From the NCBI GenBank assembly GCA_006535965.1, contig QEAR01000005.1:425226-489225 (forward strand): a DNA stretch of 64,000 nt, in the 5' to 3' direction. Made by a program: the position numbers and the translations under genes. Each line of letters begins with the position of its first letter. Within the stretch, counting starts at the first letter, position 1. Source of the stretch: Spizellomyces sp. 'palustris'. Taxonomy: Eukaryota > Chytridiomycota > Chytridiomycetes > Spizellomycetales > Spizellomycetaceae. This document shows positions 46,972 through 57,551 of the stretch, piece by piece. The notes under the pieces were generated by a model that did no database searches, was not told the DNA's origin, and saw only the letters and a list, made by a program, of their open reading frames with translations.

Positions 46972-48069
46972 ATGACCTTTGCGCCTTCCAACACTTCTTC
47001 CTCTGCCGACTGTGTTCTCTTTGATGACAACCCCAACCCTGGTACACTATTTCCTGATTATTCTGAACAAGATTCGTTTTACAACAATGGCCGCTATCTG
47101 CAAGACCTTCCCCCCGACGGGCTTCAAGCCCATTCGGTTCTAAAGGACTCTAACTATTCCGATTTCCAATTTGGGTGCGTTGATGTATGTCATGACAATG
47201 TGCGAGATGTTGCGCTTAATGCGATTTCGCACTTGTTTAGTTTTGAAACACAAGATCAATTTGCTGCACCGTACTGTTACCCTACCCCGGCTCTTACTCC
47301 TTTGACAAACTTTGAGAACAGTCCTACTGCTGCTCCCAAAGATTCTGGCGCCTCTGATTCCTCTCTTCTTGATCAACTTCTTCGCTTTGACGAAACAAAC
47401 TTGTACACGTCGATCGATCCGAGCATTTATCCGCCCTCTGCAGACGAATCATTCGCTCTCCTAGACGCGCCTCTTTTTGACCCTACCTTTGATTATCTCC
47501 CTCCCGTTTCTGAAGACTCTTTCTTTTCGCCTTTGCCTGATATCCTTGCGGAGCCATCTGTATTTGATCCTGCACAGCAGCCTCAGGCCCCGATCCCTCA
47601 GAGTACTTCTTTGGAAACTGTTACACTTTCTGTGGACCTTTTATCCGCATTAATTCAGATCGCTGCGCAAAAGAAGGCTAGTGCTGACGGTTCCTGCACT
47701 GACAATTCGGAAGCAACAGAACTTACCTCTCCAATCGGCGGAGAGTCCAAAGCTCGCGAAGCTCGACGACGTGTCACGAAAAAATATACTTGTCCCATTG
47801 ACGGTTGCAATCGCGATTTTACCAGACGGTTCAACCTTGAAACTCATTTGAAGATCCACGAACCGAATCGTGAGAGACCATTTTCTTGCGATATATGCGG
47901 AAAGGCTTTCTTGAAAGCAAGCGATCTCGCGCGCCATGGAAGTGTGCATAACGAAACGAAGCAGCACAGTTGCCCTGCCGTTGGTTGTGGCAAGCGCTTC
48001 TCGCGTAGCGATGCCCTTCGACGGCACATGAAAACGTCTGGTTGCACAGATCCTCTCGAGGGAAAATAA
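46972..48069 (+). CDS. C2H2 zinc-finger transcription factor
   Basis: Intronless, 365 residues. Start ATG 46972 (MTFAPSNTSSSADCVLF); the frame is open upstream but without ATG. Residues 1-260 are acidic and rich in Ser, Pro, Asp and Phe, as expected of an activation region (many DxFF/FDP pieces). Three C-terminal C2H2 fingers lie near residues 274-360: YTCPIDGCNRDFTRRFNLET, FSCDICGKAFLKASDLARHG and CPAVGCGKRFSRSDALRRHM, the last ending in H-x4-C (HMKTSGC), so finger 3 is C2HC. The fungal pattern of a long acidic region plus C-terminal fingers with RSDALRRH contacts suggests a GC-rich target. No orthologue can be named. It sits alone, with long non-coding flanks on both sides. Confidence 0.88.
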   Translation: MTFAPSNTSSSADCVLFDDNPNPGTLFPDYSEQDSFYNNGRYLQDLPPDGLQAHSVLKDSNYSDFQFGCVDVCHDNVRDVALNAISHLFSFETQDQFAAPYCYPTPALTPLTNFENSPTAAPKDSGASDSSLLDQLLRFDETNLYTSIDPSIYPPSADESFALLDAPLFDPTFDYLPPVSEDSFFSPLPDILAEPSVFDPAQQPQAPIPQSTSLETVTLSVDLLSALIQIAAQKKASADGSCTDNSEATELTSPIGGESKAREARRRVTKKYTCPIDGCNRDFTRRFNLETHLKIHEPNRERPFSCDICGKAFLKASDLARHGSVHNETKQHSCPAVGCGKRFSRSDALRRHMKTSGCTDPLEGK

Positions 48070-48173
48070 TCGTCAAATGCCTACTGATTTGTTATCGGTA
48101 TCGGGGTCCTCTTACGGGGAGTTGGCCCGCATGAATTCTCAACACCCCAAACTTGGGTTTGAGAGATGTTGTG

Positions 48174-48198
48174 GACCCCGCCCACTGGGGCGGGGGTC
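48174..48198. repeat. GC-rich hairpin in the C2H2 3' region
   Basis: GACCCCGCCC pairs with GGGCGGGGGTC around an ACTG loop, 10 pairs with one bulged G, about 105 bases after the stop codon. A smaller inverted repeat (CCCAAACTTGGG) precedes it near 48146. Possibly a stable 3' UTR element. Confidence 0.7.
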
Positions 48199-48465
48199 TC
48201 GCAAGAAATGCCCACCATCTCTAGAGCCTCACAAAAAAACGTCGTCGGCCCACCTAAATCGTTTTTGCTTTTTTGCTGTTTTTTGACTTGTCCGTATGGT
48301 TTACTCTCGTTCTAGTAGTATTTCGTTTTGAGACCCTGCCCTTTCTCTTGTTTTGGGAGCAGTAGCCGGTTATCTGAACTGGCGCGGACTCGAGCGTAGC
48401 TATGTGTGCGAGGGTTTTAAGTTTGGAAATATGTTTGGCATACTTCCTGTGGTTGATGGATTGCC

Positions 48466-48480
48466 GGGGGGGGGGGGGGG
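48466..48480. repeat. Run of 15 G
   Basis: Fifteen consecutive G residues on the + strand, in the region after the C2H2 gene. Homopolymer length may vary in sequencing. Confidence 0.9.
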
Positions 48481-49110
48481 ATTATAATGCGCTAAATGTG
48501 TGTGTTGTGTGCGCGGTTAGCGTCGCGCTCAATGTTGTTGTAAGGGAAATATATATTGTTGTTCATGTGAAAATGTCTTTTGCGATATCCCACCGTCGTA
48601 TCCTTGAACTTGTCGTGTCGTAAAACTATCTTCGTCGTTGACCAAGAAAAGGTTGAAAACGAAGGGAAAAATGTCCAACGTTTTTGAATAGCCCAAAGAC
48701 CCTCAATGGGAGGCCCTTTTGGCGCGCGTTCGTTTTTGGCCCCGTTTTGTCAAAATGCAATAAGGGTCAACCTTTTAAAAACCACAGATGGGGTTGGGGG
48801 TTTGCGTGTGATATCTTTGGAATGTCCAGTAGAAGGGCGGAGGGGAATTCTTCCAAGAAACCTTTTACCAGATCCAAGCGATTGACGGATTTTTCTTGTT
48901 CATCGTTCGAGACTCTTTGGTTTTTTTTTCTTGAGCAATGGGTGAAGGGGATTATAAAAAGAATGCGTGAGTAGTTTTTGTTTTGTGCAGTGTTTTTCAA
49001 AAGGGCGGATGGGGGGAATGGGTTTTGGGAGACTTGTCAAACCCGAGGATAACTGCAAGCAAGGCTGTGAAAGAGACTCGCTTTGCTCATCTTTTCTCAA
49101 CGCTCTGTAG

Positions 49111-51959
49111 AGGGTTTGTCGGCGGAATCAGTTTGCTCGTCAGCAGCATCACCGGACCAGGTAACAAACAAACCTACCCACCTCGCATTTTGGCCATCAC
49201 TGACGAATCCGTTGCCAAATCCAAAAAGGCATCATCACAATCCCGCTCTTGTTTCAACAGGCTGGATGGCTTTTGTACGTTTCCACGTCGTGTGGGTTGC
49301 TCTGGAACGGTGAAAACACTCACACCTTGAGAAATTCTCCGTGTAGGCCAACGTTCTGCTTTATCATCATTGCGTTCCTGTCCGCCCTAGGATGCCTGTT
49401 TTTGATTGAAAGCATGACATATTTCCCTGGGAATGAAAAGTTCCAGGTGAGTGAAATGGGGGATTGTTGGAGTGACGTTTTTTTGGGTTGCAGTTGAGAT
49501 TCACGCACGTTGAACGTTTTGCAGAGAAATGTCGAGTTGACAGTGTTGGTTCATCAGGTAAGCCCTAGGGATGAGACTCATCGTTGTTTGATAAAAAGTC
49601 AACTAAATTGGGATGGACTTGAAAGTTTTATGGACGGAAATGGTACTATGTTATGCATATTATTCTTTACGGATCACTCCAAAGTTTCAACATTGCGTCC
49701 ATTATATCGGCTGCTCAGGTAAAGATAGGGTGACCCGAAAACAGCAAAAACAATATCTATAAACGCAAAAACCGACGTTGAACCCTCCTTGATTTTAGAC
49801 ATTTGATGCGTTTTTGATTACAATCTTTGGACGGACCTGCGGGTTTGGGATTTCGCCCTTGTCTGGATTCATCTGTGCGTCCGAGCAAACGAATTCGAAT
49901 TCACCTTTTGGGGATAACTACATGTTATGTACGGCGGGGTTCTTGGTATGTCCATTTGCTGTTTTGGCTGTTGTGGAAGGCACCAGCGAACTTACTCTCG
50001 TCTTTTTGTTTCACCCCAGGTTCTCCTTGTCCTCGTCATCCCGCTGATTACGCTCAACCTAAACGATAATCTCATCGTTCAATTATGTATGAAGTCAAAC
50101 TGCCATTCCAACCGTTGTTTTCAAAAAATACTGACTCTCGTGAACAGTTTCGCTTGTATACCTCGTCTTTGTCATTATTGTGTGGGTTATCATGGCCTTT
50201 GCTGTTGGACTCGGTTCAGCAGGAATGCAGACTTTTGGGTCGAATTTGACTGGGGTGATTGGGACGGTCATGTTCAATTACAGTGAGTTGCTAATGCATT
50301 TTTGCTGGTCGTAGTTGTGGTTGATGGTATGCTGATGATTTCTGGCCGGGTTCTAAGCTTTGGCGAATACAGTGCCGAGTTGGATGAACACAAAGGTGAG
50401 TTATTTGTCTGGATAGTGGAGCTTGCGAAAGAACGAGTAACAAACATGTTTGCTTGGCATTCCCATAGCACAAATCCGTACCAATCGCCAAAACGGTCTG
50501 GTGGTCGACATGGATGGCTACTGCGCTGTACCTTATCATTGGTATCTTTGGTACGTTCCAAACGTTCTCCACCTTGGTCAGAACGCATCCACTTGCTCAC
50601 CAACCTTTTTTTCAACCGAAAAGGCGGCGCCGCCTTCCCCATGCCATCGGATTCAAATCTTATCCAAGCTATTGCCTCCAACGTTAATGTCTCTGCTGCG
50701 GGCAAGGGCGTCAACCAGGCCATTAATGTCACGTACCCGGTTTTGGTACTGCTGACTTCGATCCCCGTCTCGATCATCATTGTAAAATTGAACTTGGTAA
50801 CAAGTCGACTATGTACCGGGTGTAAGTAGTGGTTCTTTTACCGTTTTAACTTTCCATGTTTCAAAGTTGGTCATAACATTATCCTTGAATTCCTGGAAAT
50901 ACAGCCTGGGCATCTTTTTGGGCCGCTGCTTTCCCCTTCATCGCCGCCCTCCCCTTCCAAACCGGCGCATGGATCACCTACTTTTCAAACTGGAGTTCCC
51001 TCATATTCCAATCCCTGTGCAACTTTGCAGCCCCTTTCCTGGTCTACCTCTACCTCCCTAAACGGAATCTCGTCATGCAGCAATCCGTACTAGACGAACT
51101 CGAGTTCTTGGACATTGATGCGGGAATCAAAAAATGGAAAGACGATGACGACGACTTTGATTATGTCTATCATTTACCGTATGCGGACTTGAACCGGTTG
51201 GGTGTACAGCGTTATAATCCTTTTGCACCAGCTGCCACGGCAGGGTCCCAGGCTTCCTTGGCGGTGGGTCAAGGTGCCCCTGAACAGCCAAGCACTGCAG
51301 GTGGATCCTCGTCAGGGACGAGCGCCCAGCAGTCCCAATACTTTGGTGCAGCCCGATACGGCCAATCCGTCGCAGCACTCTCAACCGCCTCTGGACAATC
51401 TGCCAAGCAACTCATGAGACAAATGCTCGGACCAGGTGGAGGCGGGTCGCGGAGGAGAGTGAACAAAAACGCGAGCAAATTGAACAGCAATGCCACGTCC
51501 CGTCGAACAAGTTTAACAAATTCAAGGAGTATGTCGAATTTAGGGGGTGGTTTGGCTGTTCCAGGTGCCGGAGGGTTGGCGCCTCCCAGCGAGGGAGCCC
51601 GTCGTCTAAGTGTCATGCTTATGCCTGGAGCCAATATGAACAAAATCCATCCAGTAACGGACATGGATGACGATGTGGAGGCGAATTCTTCCAAAGCCAT
51701 GATGAACGCTCCAGCATACGTGGAAGATCAAACGGGTGAGATGGGACAGTTCCGCGCGATACCATATTGGATATCGAGAAGGGTGCATCCTTCGTGGATT
51801 GCAGCTGTTGCGTTGGTTCTTACCATGGTGGCCGCTCTTGCGGTGCTGATTTTGGATGTGATGGATGCTGCCCAAACCGGATTAGATCTGAACTCGAACT
51901 CGAATTCGAATAGTAGTTCTTCAGACGGACCGGTGTTGGAGGTGGTAGGGGATATTTAA
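49111..51959 (+). CDS. Amino-acid transporter (Aa_trans type) with long C-terminal tail
   Basis: Membrane carrier of the amino-acid/auxin permease class. Exons give the family's first block GFVGGISLLVSSITGPG, joined across an intron to IITIPLLFQQAGWLL, then IIIAFLSALGCLFLIESMTY, RNVELTVLVHQ, FYGRKWYYVMHIILYGSLQS with FNIASIISAAQ, TFDAFLITIFGRTCGFGISP, VLLVLVIPLITLNLNDNL, VYLVFVIIVWVIMAFAVGLG and, after the loop, FWAAAFPFIAALPFQTGAWI with FAAPFLVYLYLP. From 51075 a soluble tail of nearly 300 residues follows, Gly/Ser/Ala-rich with basic patches, then an extra hydrophobic span (SWIAAVALVLTMVAALAVLI) and an N/S repeat end. That tail is unusual for the family. The N-terminal exon with the start codon was not located, so 49111 is only the first sure exon. 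Family sure, substrate unknown. Confidence 0.82.
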
Positions 51960-52195
51960 ACAAAACCCCTTGTTGAGATCGGAAAAGGTTTCAAACCGCC
52001 AGTAAAAACATTACAATGTAAAACCCAATTTTTTTTTGTAACATGTACAATGCAAATACCATACGACACTGCGTCTATAACGTATTGTTTGCAAACCTGA
52101 CGTGCTCAGTATCATAAAACTCTTGAAAGTTAAAAAGAAAGTGGCCAATGCAACGCAGCAACTGATGCATCTGGCAAAATAGCAACAGAATTCTA

Positions 52196-55100
52196 TTAAC
52201 CACCGACGCCTCTCCGTCCGCCAACCACAACAACCCCCCTCAGCCCCTCCGGCAACACCCCAACCAACACCTCCAACTGTCTCTTCAACTGTATGTACTG
52301 CTCTCTCGTTGGTACCACGCCCCCCATGACACCAACCGGACCCGGAGAAGAAGGGCCTGGCGCGGCAGCACACAGGCTATGAGCCCACCCACCATGACTC
52401 GACGCCAAATCCATATGTGCGTGCTGGTGCTGGGCGGCATGGACATGTCGCTGTGGTACATGCGCATCAACAAAATACGGAGAATACTTTACTACTTCAT
52501 CCCGAATCCTCAACAACAAATCCACACACTCTACATCTCCCGTACTCCCCCGCCGTCTCACCCGATTCGGAGCAGCTCCATTCAACCTTTCTATAGCCCA
52601 TGACGCCACATCCTCCTCACACAGGACATCCAAATACCTTCGTCGCCATTCGCGATACACTTCTTCCGTCCGCGATTGGAGCCACGCAGCAAAGTTGACA
52701 GACAATAGGAACGCCCGGTAGAGATCGCTCAATGGGCGCTTGCAATTGACGGGAAGATTCGTTGACCCTGCTTGCTGTTCTACTGTGCGTAGGAACGTGT
52801 CCTGCTTGAAGGGTTTGATCTCGGGACGGGTACGGAGATTGGAGAGGGTCATGTGGAGAGGGTTCCCAACGATGAGGGACTCAAAGTGACGATTGAGGGG
52901 TTGGATAAACCGTTCTGTTAAATCTATAAAGTGCCGGCGGAGCATGTTATCAAGAACATGAACAGGTTTGCCCCTAATCGCAGCCTCCACGACTTCCTTG
53001 ATGAGTTTGCGGTCTTTGGAGAGATATGGCTTGTGCTTGCAGGTTATACTTTCTACCACCACGGCGTCAGATACGCCGCAGGTTGGGGATGCCATGTCTT
53101 TGGATGGAGTTGGTTTCGGTGTTTTGGAAAAGGTGAGGATAGCGGGTTTTTTAGGGGAGTTATTGGGGGTATTTTTTGTCCTGCCTACAGTTGGGGAAGG
53201 GGATTGGGCCCGTGGGAGTGTCCTAGAGAACGTTGTCAGCCATCGACAGTCGGCAAAATTCATCTTCCCGTCCACAAAAGTACTCACGGACTCCACATTT
53301 CAGGCTTGGGTGTAAGCCCCCCACTCTTCCCTTGAGTACTCCCATCACTGCTCATTTTCGGATGGGAGACCCGCGCTGCACGTATGACATGGGGCCAATG
53401 CTCTAATACCTTGGTGAAGACCGGATTTGTAACACCAATGACCATAGCGGTAGTAGGCAACTGCATCAAAAGATTATTACCTCATGCCAAATATTCATGC
53501 TCAACTCAATAACATACACCTACCCGCTGACGATTGGCAATTCCTTTAAAATCCGAATCCTGTATTGTGAAATACGGGCGATAGTCTCCTCCAAAGGGTA
53601 TCTATCACAAACCCGTAGTTAAACACCAGACCGTCGCAAACATCAAAAAATCCGAATCTCCACAATAACCTACCGGTTTGATCAGCTCTACCAAGCCCCA
53701 GACAATCTCACTGCAAGCCTTTGGGCTTTCCGCTACAACCAGCAAACTCTGCCCAACGACCATCAACTCCCAGCACACCCACAACAGCTCCAAAGAGCCC
53801 GCAAAGAGCTCATACAACTTTCCAGGCGTGCAAATAACGGGGGTTTGCCAATCGGGGGATGGTGGTGCTTCCGTTGTATGCGGCTTTGGTGATTCAAAAA
53901 GTTGGGCAAAGCGTGCAGTGGGGGGAAAGGAGTAGCGGGTAGCCTCGCCGAGCAATGGGAGGGTTAGCGATATCGGATAATATGCAACCTCGGGAGAGAG
54001 GGAAGAGGGTGGTGACGGCCTATAACGAACGTGTTTAATCTCGCTTGTCAAAACGGCAGGTAGAGTGAAGGCAGTAAAAACGCACCATGCAGCAATACTA
54101 AAACTCGCCGTCTCTAACAATGTCTTGGCAGCAGAAGACGTAACCGAAAGATCGGACCCAGCTTTTTGGCGATCCTCAACGAGTGCATCCATGTACCGCG
54201 GACCCAGCTCACTAATGAGATGCACGAAAAGGCCAGGCCACGGGTGGGGTGTCAGAATCACTAGAGATTTCTGTGGACAATCGGGACAAAGGTGCGCCAT
54301 CAGTACCAACTTGCTTTTACCGCATCCATCCAATAATGACCTAAACCAACCTGAAAGTAGCCCCTCCGAATTTCCGTGTCCTTTTGCTGCCGAAAAAAAA
54401 CGTAGCCATAGGTAAACCCATCTGTATCTACAGGCAACCCGGCGCCCGGATGCAGCCCGCTCATCCCACTCAATGCACTCGGCATTGCCAGCGGAGGGGG
54501 CTGTTGCCTTTGATAGAGCTCCGTGGTGAAATGTCCGGATCGCATACGGAAGGTAAACGTGCTGTCACCGACGTGGGAGGCCGAGTTGGAGTCTGGAAAG
54601 GCGGAAAAGGAGCTGTGGCAAAAATATGAGATGGTGGGGTGTGTTTTGGTGGGATCTAGATGAAATTTAACGTACATGTTTTTTCGCTCGGATTCCGTAA
54701 AGTCTATCGGAGGATAAACACACTCGAGTGCTACCGGAAAGACCCATATTCATCAATACCAATACAAAAGGCAGTAAATTAAGCAAACAGAACCCACCTT
54801 GCCCTAGTTCTAAATCAAAATTCACCACACAGAAACATAGAACCCATTCCCAAAACTTTTTCAGCTCCAAGTTCAGCAGCCCGTCGTCCAGCGCGGGCGA
54901 GAACGGTCCCGATCGTGTCAGGAGGAAGGAATGGTGCGGGGAAATGAGTGGTGTGAGTGTCGTTGTCGAGGGGGCGTCCAAGGGCGGCGGTGGTGGACGC
55001 GGGGTCGGGGTATCTAATTTGGTATTCTGTTCTCCACTTTCCTTGCGTCGATCGTCACCTCCACATCCTTCTGAAGCAGTACTATACGACGAACTCCCTT

Positions 55101-55458
55101 CATCGTTCAATCCAACCTCCTCGAATCCCTCATCAGGTTCATTATTGACCAACGTGGGCAAGGAACCGACAAACGCTCCACCAGAAGACGGAAACAATGA
55201 CCTTGTCTCGGGCGTGTCGATCAACGATGGGCGCGCGGATAAGAGGGACGGCGGCGTCCGGGAGCGCTGTAGTGTTGCTACCGGGGGTATAGGGAGCGAC
55301 AGTGGGTCTGAAGTGTTGGTAGGGTCGGAGAGGTCGCATGGAGCAGAATCAGTTCGAATGTAAGTTTTGCGACGTTCGATTTTAGGACGGGGTGGTGGTG
55401 ACGGTTCGTCTGTGTCGGGGGGCGTGGGTGGTTGAGACATGCGGTCGACTGTTTCCAT
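52196..55458 (-). CDS. DENND6: DENN-domain protein of the DENND6 (FAM116) type
   Basis: Guanine-nucleotide exchange factor for Rab GTPases (Rab14 in animals) in endosomal recycling. ATG 55458 opens a disordered Pro/Thr-rich leader of about 190 residues (METVDRMSQPPTPPDTDEPS). Then, over several exons: FWEWVLCFCVVNFDLELGQ, VYPPIDFTESERKNMSFSAF with PDSNSASHVGDSTFTFR, FTYGYVFFRQQKDTEIRRGY, KSLVILTPHPWPGLFVHLI, LLWVCWELMVVGQSLLVVAE, GGDYRPYFTIQDSDFKGI, TAMVIGVTNPVFTKVLEHWP, and the C-terminal helices SKDRKLIKEVVEAAI, LTERFIQPLNRHFES. The tail is Gly/Val-rich and stops at 52196-52198. These blocks follow the DENND6 uDENN-cDENN-dDENN order closely. Divergent from the ciliary CFAP20DC-like gene. 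Identity firm. Confidence 0.88.
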
Positions 55459-55860
55459 CCCGTTTGTCGTTGGCTATCGGTAGCGGAGATACCCAAAAGG
55501 AAGAAACGGGTGCCCCGAACGTACGATAGAATGTTTCAATCTAAGCTACCCGCTAAACAAAAGCATGACCCGATGCTTCTAAAACTTGATGATTCCCGTT
55601 GCCGTTTGTTTTGCGAGATCCCTTCCCCCCCTCCTCCTTCCAAGATGAAAAGTTTAAAAAGTGTTCTAAAAAAACGACAAGGTTTTTGAACGATTCCTTT
55701 TGAACCCCCAAATCAGGTCAAAATGAACGCTGACGACATCCAAACGCGCTGGGCTTTTGGCGGAGGTCGACGTTTTGTTCTTCTTCTTCTTCTTCTTCTT
55801 CTTTTTTTATCCAAACGGATCTTGTCATCGTTTAAAGGATTGCATGCCATCGCCTACAGA
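55459..55860. other. Divergent promoter DENND6/CFAP20DC-like
   Basis: 400 bases; contains a TTC microsatellite at 55778-55808 close to the CFAP20DC-like start. An upstream ATG at 55723 is in frame with MFKSAFQ and would add 46 residues encoded largely by the repeat (Leu run), so the later ATG is preferred. Confidence 0.55.
55778..55808. repeat. TTC microsatellite
   Basis: About eight TTC units followed by a T run, in the presumed 5' untranslated region of the CFAP20DC-like gene. Confidence 0.9.
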
Positions 55861-57140
55861 ATGTTTAAAAGCGCCTTCCAGGTAAAAACATTTCTTGTTC
55901 TCCCGTCTGTCTCCCCCCGCAACTTGCTCACCTTGCACACATGACAAACACACAAGGGCGGTCCCTCCTTTGATATCCTCTCCGCCCAAGGCAGCGCCAA
56001 CACCCTCATGCATTGCGCATTCCACTCTAAATCGTTTGTAAGACGTACCTACGATCCTTCGATAAAGGTAAAGCCGTTTGTTTTTGAAAGATTTCAAAGG
56101 GATGAAATCTTTAATGAAAGGATAGGGTTTTTGTTACCATTGCGAGAAAACGGGACAGATGTCAATTCCAAAGGATCCAAAGCAGAGTGGTAATTATATT
56201 CACGTATGCTTATTTCTGGAGCATTGTAAAAAGATCGCCAATTGAACACTCGATGGGGAACGATATAGCCTACCTCCTCCAACCCTTCCTCGTCCTTCAA
56301 ATCTTTTTATCAAACGGACAGCCCTTTTCCGTTGAATTCTGGTGAGTCCGACACATCCGCTTTCATTTTTGGCCAAAAACAAAAAAAAACCAGCGTAAAT
56401 TACACTTTAAAACAGCATCACAGATCTTTCCAATTCCCACAAACGATTTTTCCTCTCCACCACGGCGAAAACAACCAAAACCACCGCCCTCCACATGACG
56501 CTACCTTTTCCGCATCTTGTTCGCGGCAAGGTAAGCCTCTGTTCCCTATGAAAATTAGCTACGGGACACGATGGCCCCTCTGAAACAAGATAAAAGTGGA
56601 TCAACCTTTGCCTAGACCTCTCTTCCTTCCTTTCTGACCGCACTTTTCGATGTCTTGACACACTCTGTGTTGGTGGAACGGTTCGGATTCGGAGGATTTT
56701 TACTGTGCTGCGACGTCCTGTGGATAATACCGGGATAGGTATGTCCATTTCTTCGTCTCCATGTAATGTCCAATGACAGAGTTTGTTTGGTGTCACGATA
56801 GATTACGGGGATGGAGGCGGAAACGTTCCGTACGCGGAGGCCATACCACGCTCAATGGACTTTTTACCGGGTGTGGAATATGTTACGCAGGTGCTGACAT
56901 TTGAGAGCGTGCAAGGTGTGTTTACGTTCCCTCATCATTGAATAGAAAATGGCCATTGTGTATTCATAAAAAAAAATAGGCTCATCGCCACTGCCACCTC
57001 ACCAACGACATCATCAACAGCAGCGCCAACATCCCATCCGCAAAACCCGATCCGCATCCCTCCGTGCTCTTATACGACCGATACCTCCTCGACTCCCGCC
57101 CATGCGGCTACTGGACCAAAAGACGGTCATCGGGGTATAG
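55861..57140 (+). CDS. CFAP20DC: CFAP20-domain ciliary protein (CFAP20DC/C3orf67-like)
   Basis: Relative of the axonemal inner-junction protein CFAP20. Exon 1 (MFKSAFQ, ATG 55861) joins at 55967 to GGPSFDILSAQGSANTLMHC and SKSFVRRTYDPSIK. Later exons give IAYLLQPFLVLQIFLSNGQP with FSVEFW, ITDLSNSHKRFFLSTTAKTT with ALHMTLP, KWINLCLDLSSFLSDRTFRC, and VGGTVRIRRIFTVLRRP, the order of blocks in the C3orf67 family (FSAQGK..., LQVFVPSGQ.FSLE, ITDL.N..RRLYLST, W.NL.IDL.SF...F..LD.I.V...C.+RRIFT). After that the protein becomes His/Gln/Pro-rich and the frame meets TAG at 57138-57140. Animal members are longer, so the end could be an intron missed by me. With CFAP44 it supports a flagellated fungus. 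Confidence 0.8.
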
Positions 57141-57551
57141 ATCACCACTTTATGGCATTTTCATTAGTTTTATAGTTTTTTGCTCTTTTGAGGGCAGTAA
57201 TCTGTCACGGACATGCAGTCGTGAGTCCCAGTCAATACGCAACCTTACTGGTATCAGCGTCAACACGTTTTCATCACATAAATGTATAAGATTGCAACAT
57301 GGTCCGTGGGTAGCGATATGTACAGACTCGTCGTCATATATCCCATCTATGTTGCCGCCCTTTTAAGCCTTCATTCTGAATCACGGGCCAAAATCCAGGA
57401 AAAAAGCTTCCACGTTGCAGGAGCCATCGACATCCCTGACTCATCCATCTGTCAAAGAAGGTCAGACTCGACTGTCAAATGCCCAAAAGCTTGTCCATTC
57501 TCCAATTCGTCCATATCATCTTTTTCATTACTTTTATGATATTCTGTACAA
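57141..57551. other. Region between CFAP20DC-like and second F-box/LRR gene
   Basis: 410 bases with open frames (57064-57366, 57282-57539 +) but no domain. Could hold the real last exons of the CFAP20DC-like gene or the 5' end of the next gene. Confidence 0.4.

Larger units (their letters stand above)
48070..49110. other. Long non-coding stretch after the C2H2 gene
   Basis: About 1 kb: a GC hairpin just after the stop, a 15-G run, and T-rich segments. The first exon of the transporter that follows should lie at its right end but I could not place it; a candidate ATG with donor-like GTGAGT is at 48962. An open frame 48684-48974 has no domain. Confidence 0.5.
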
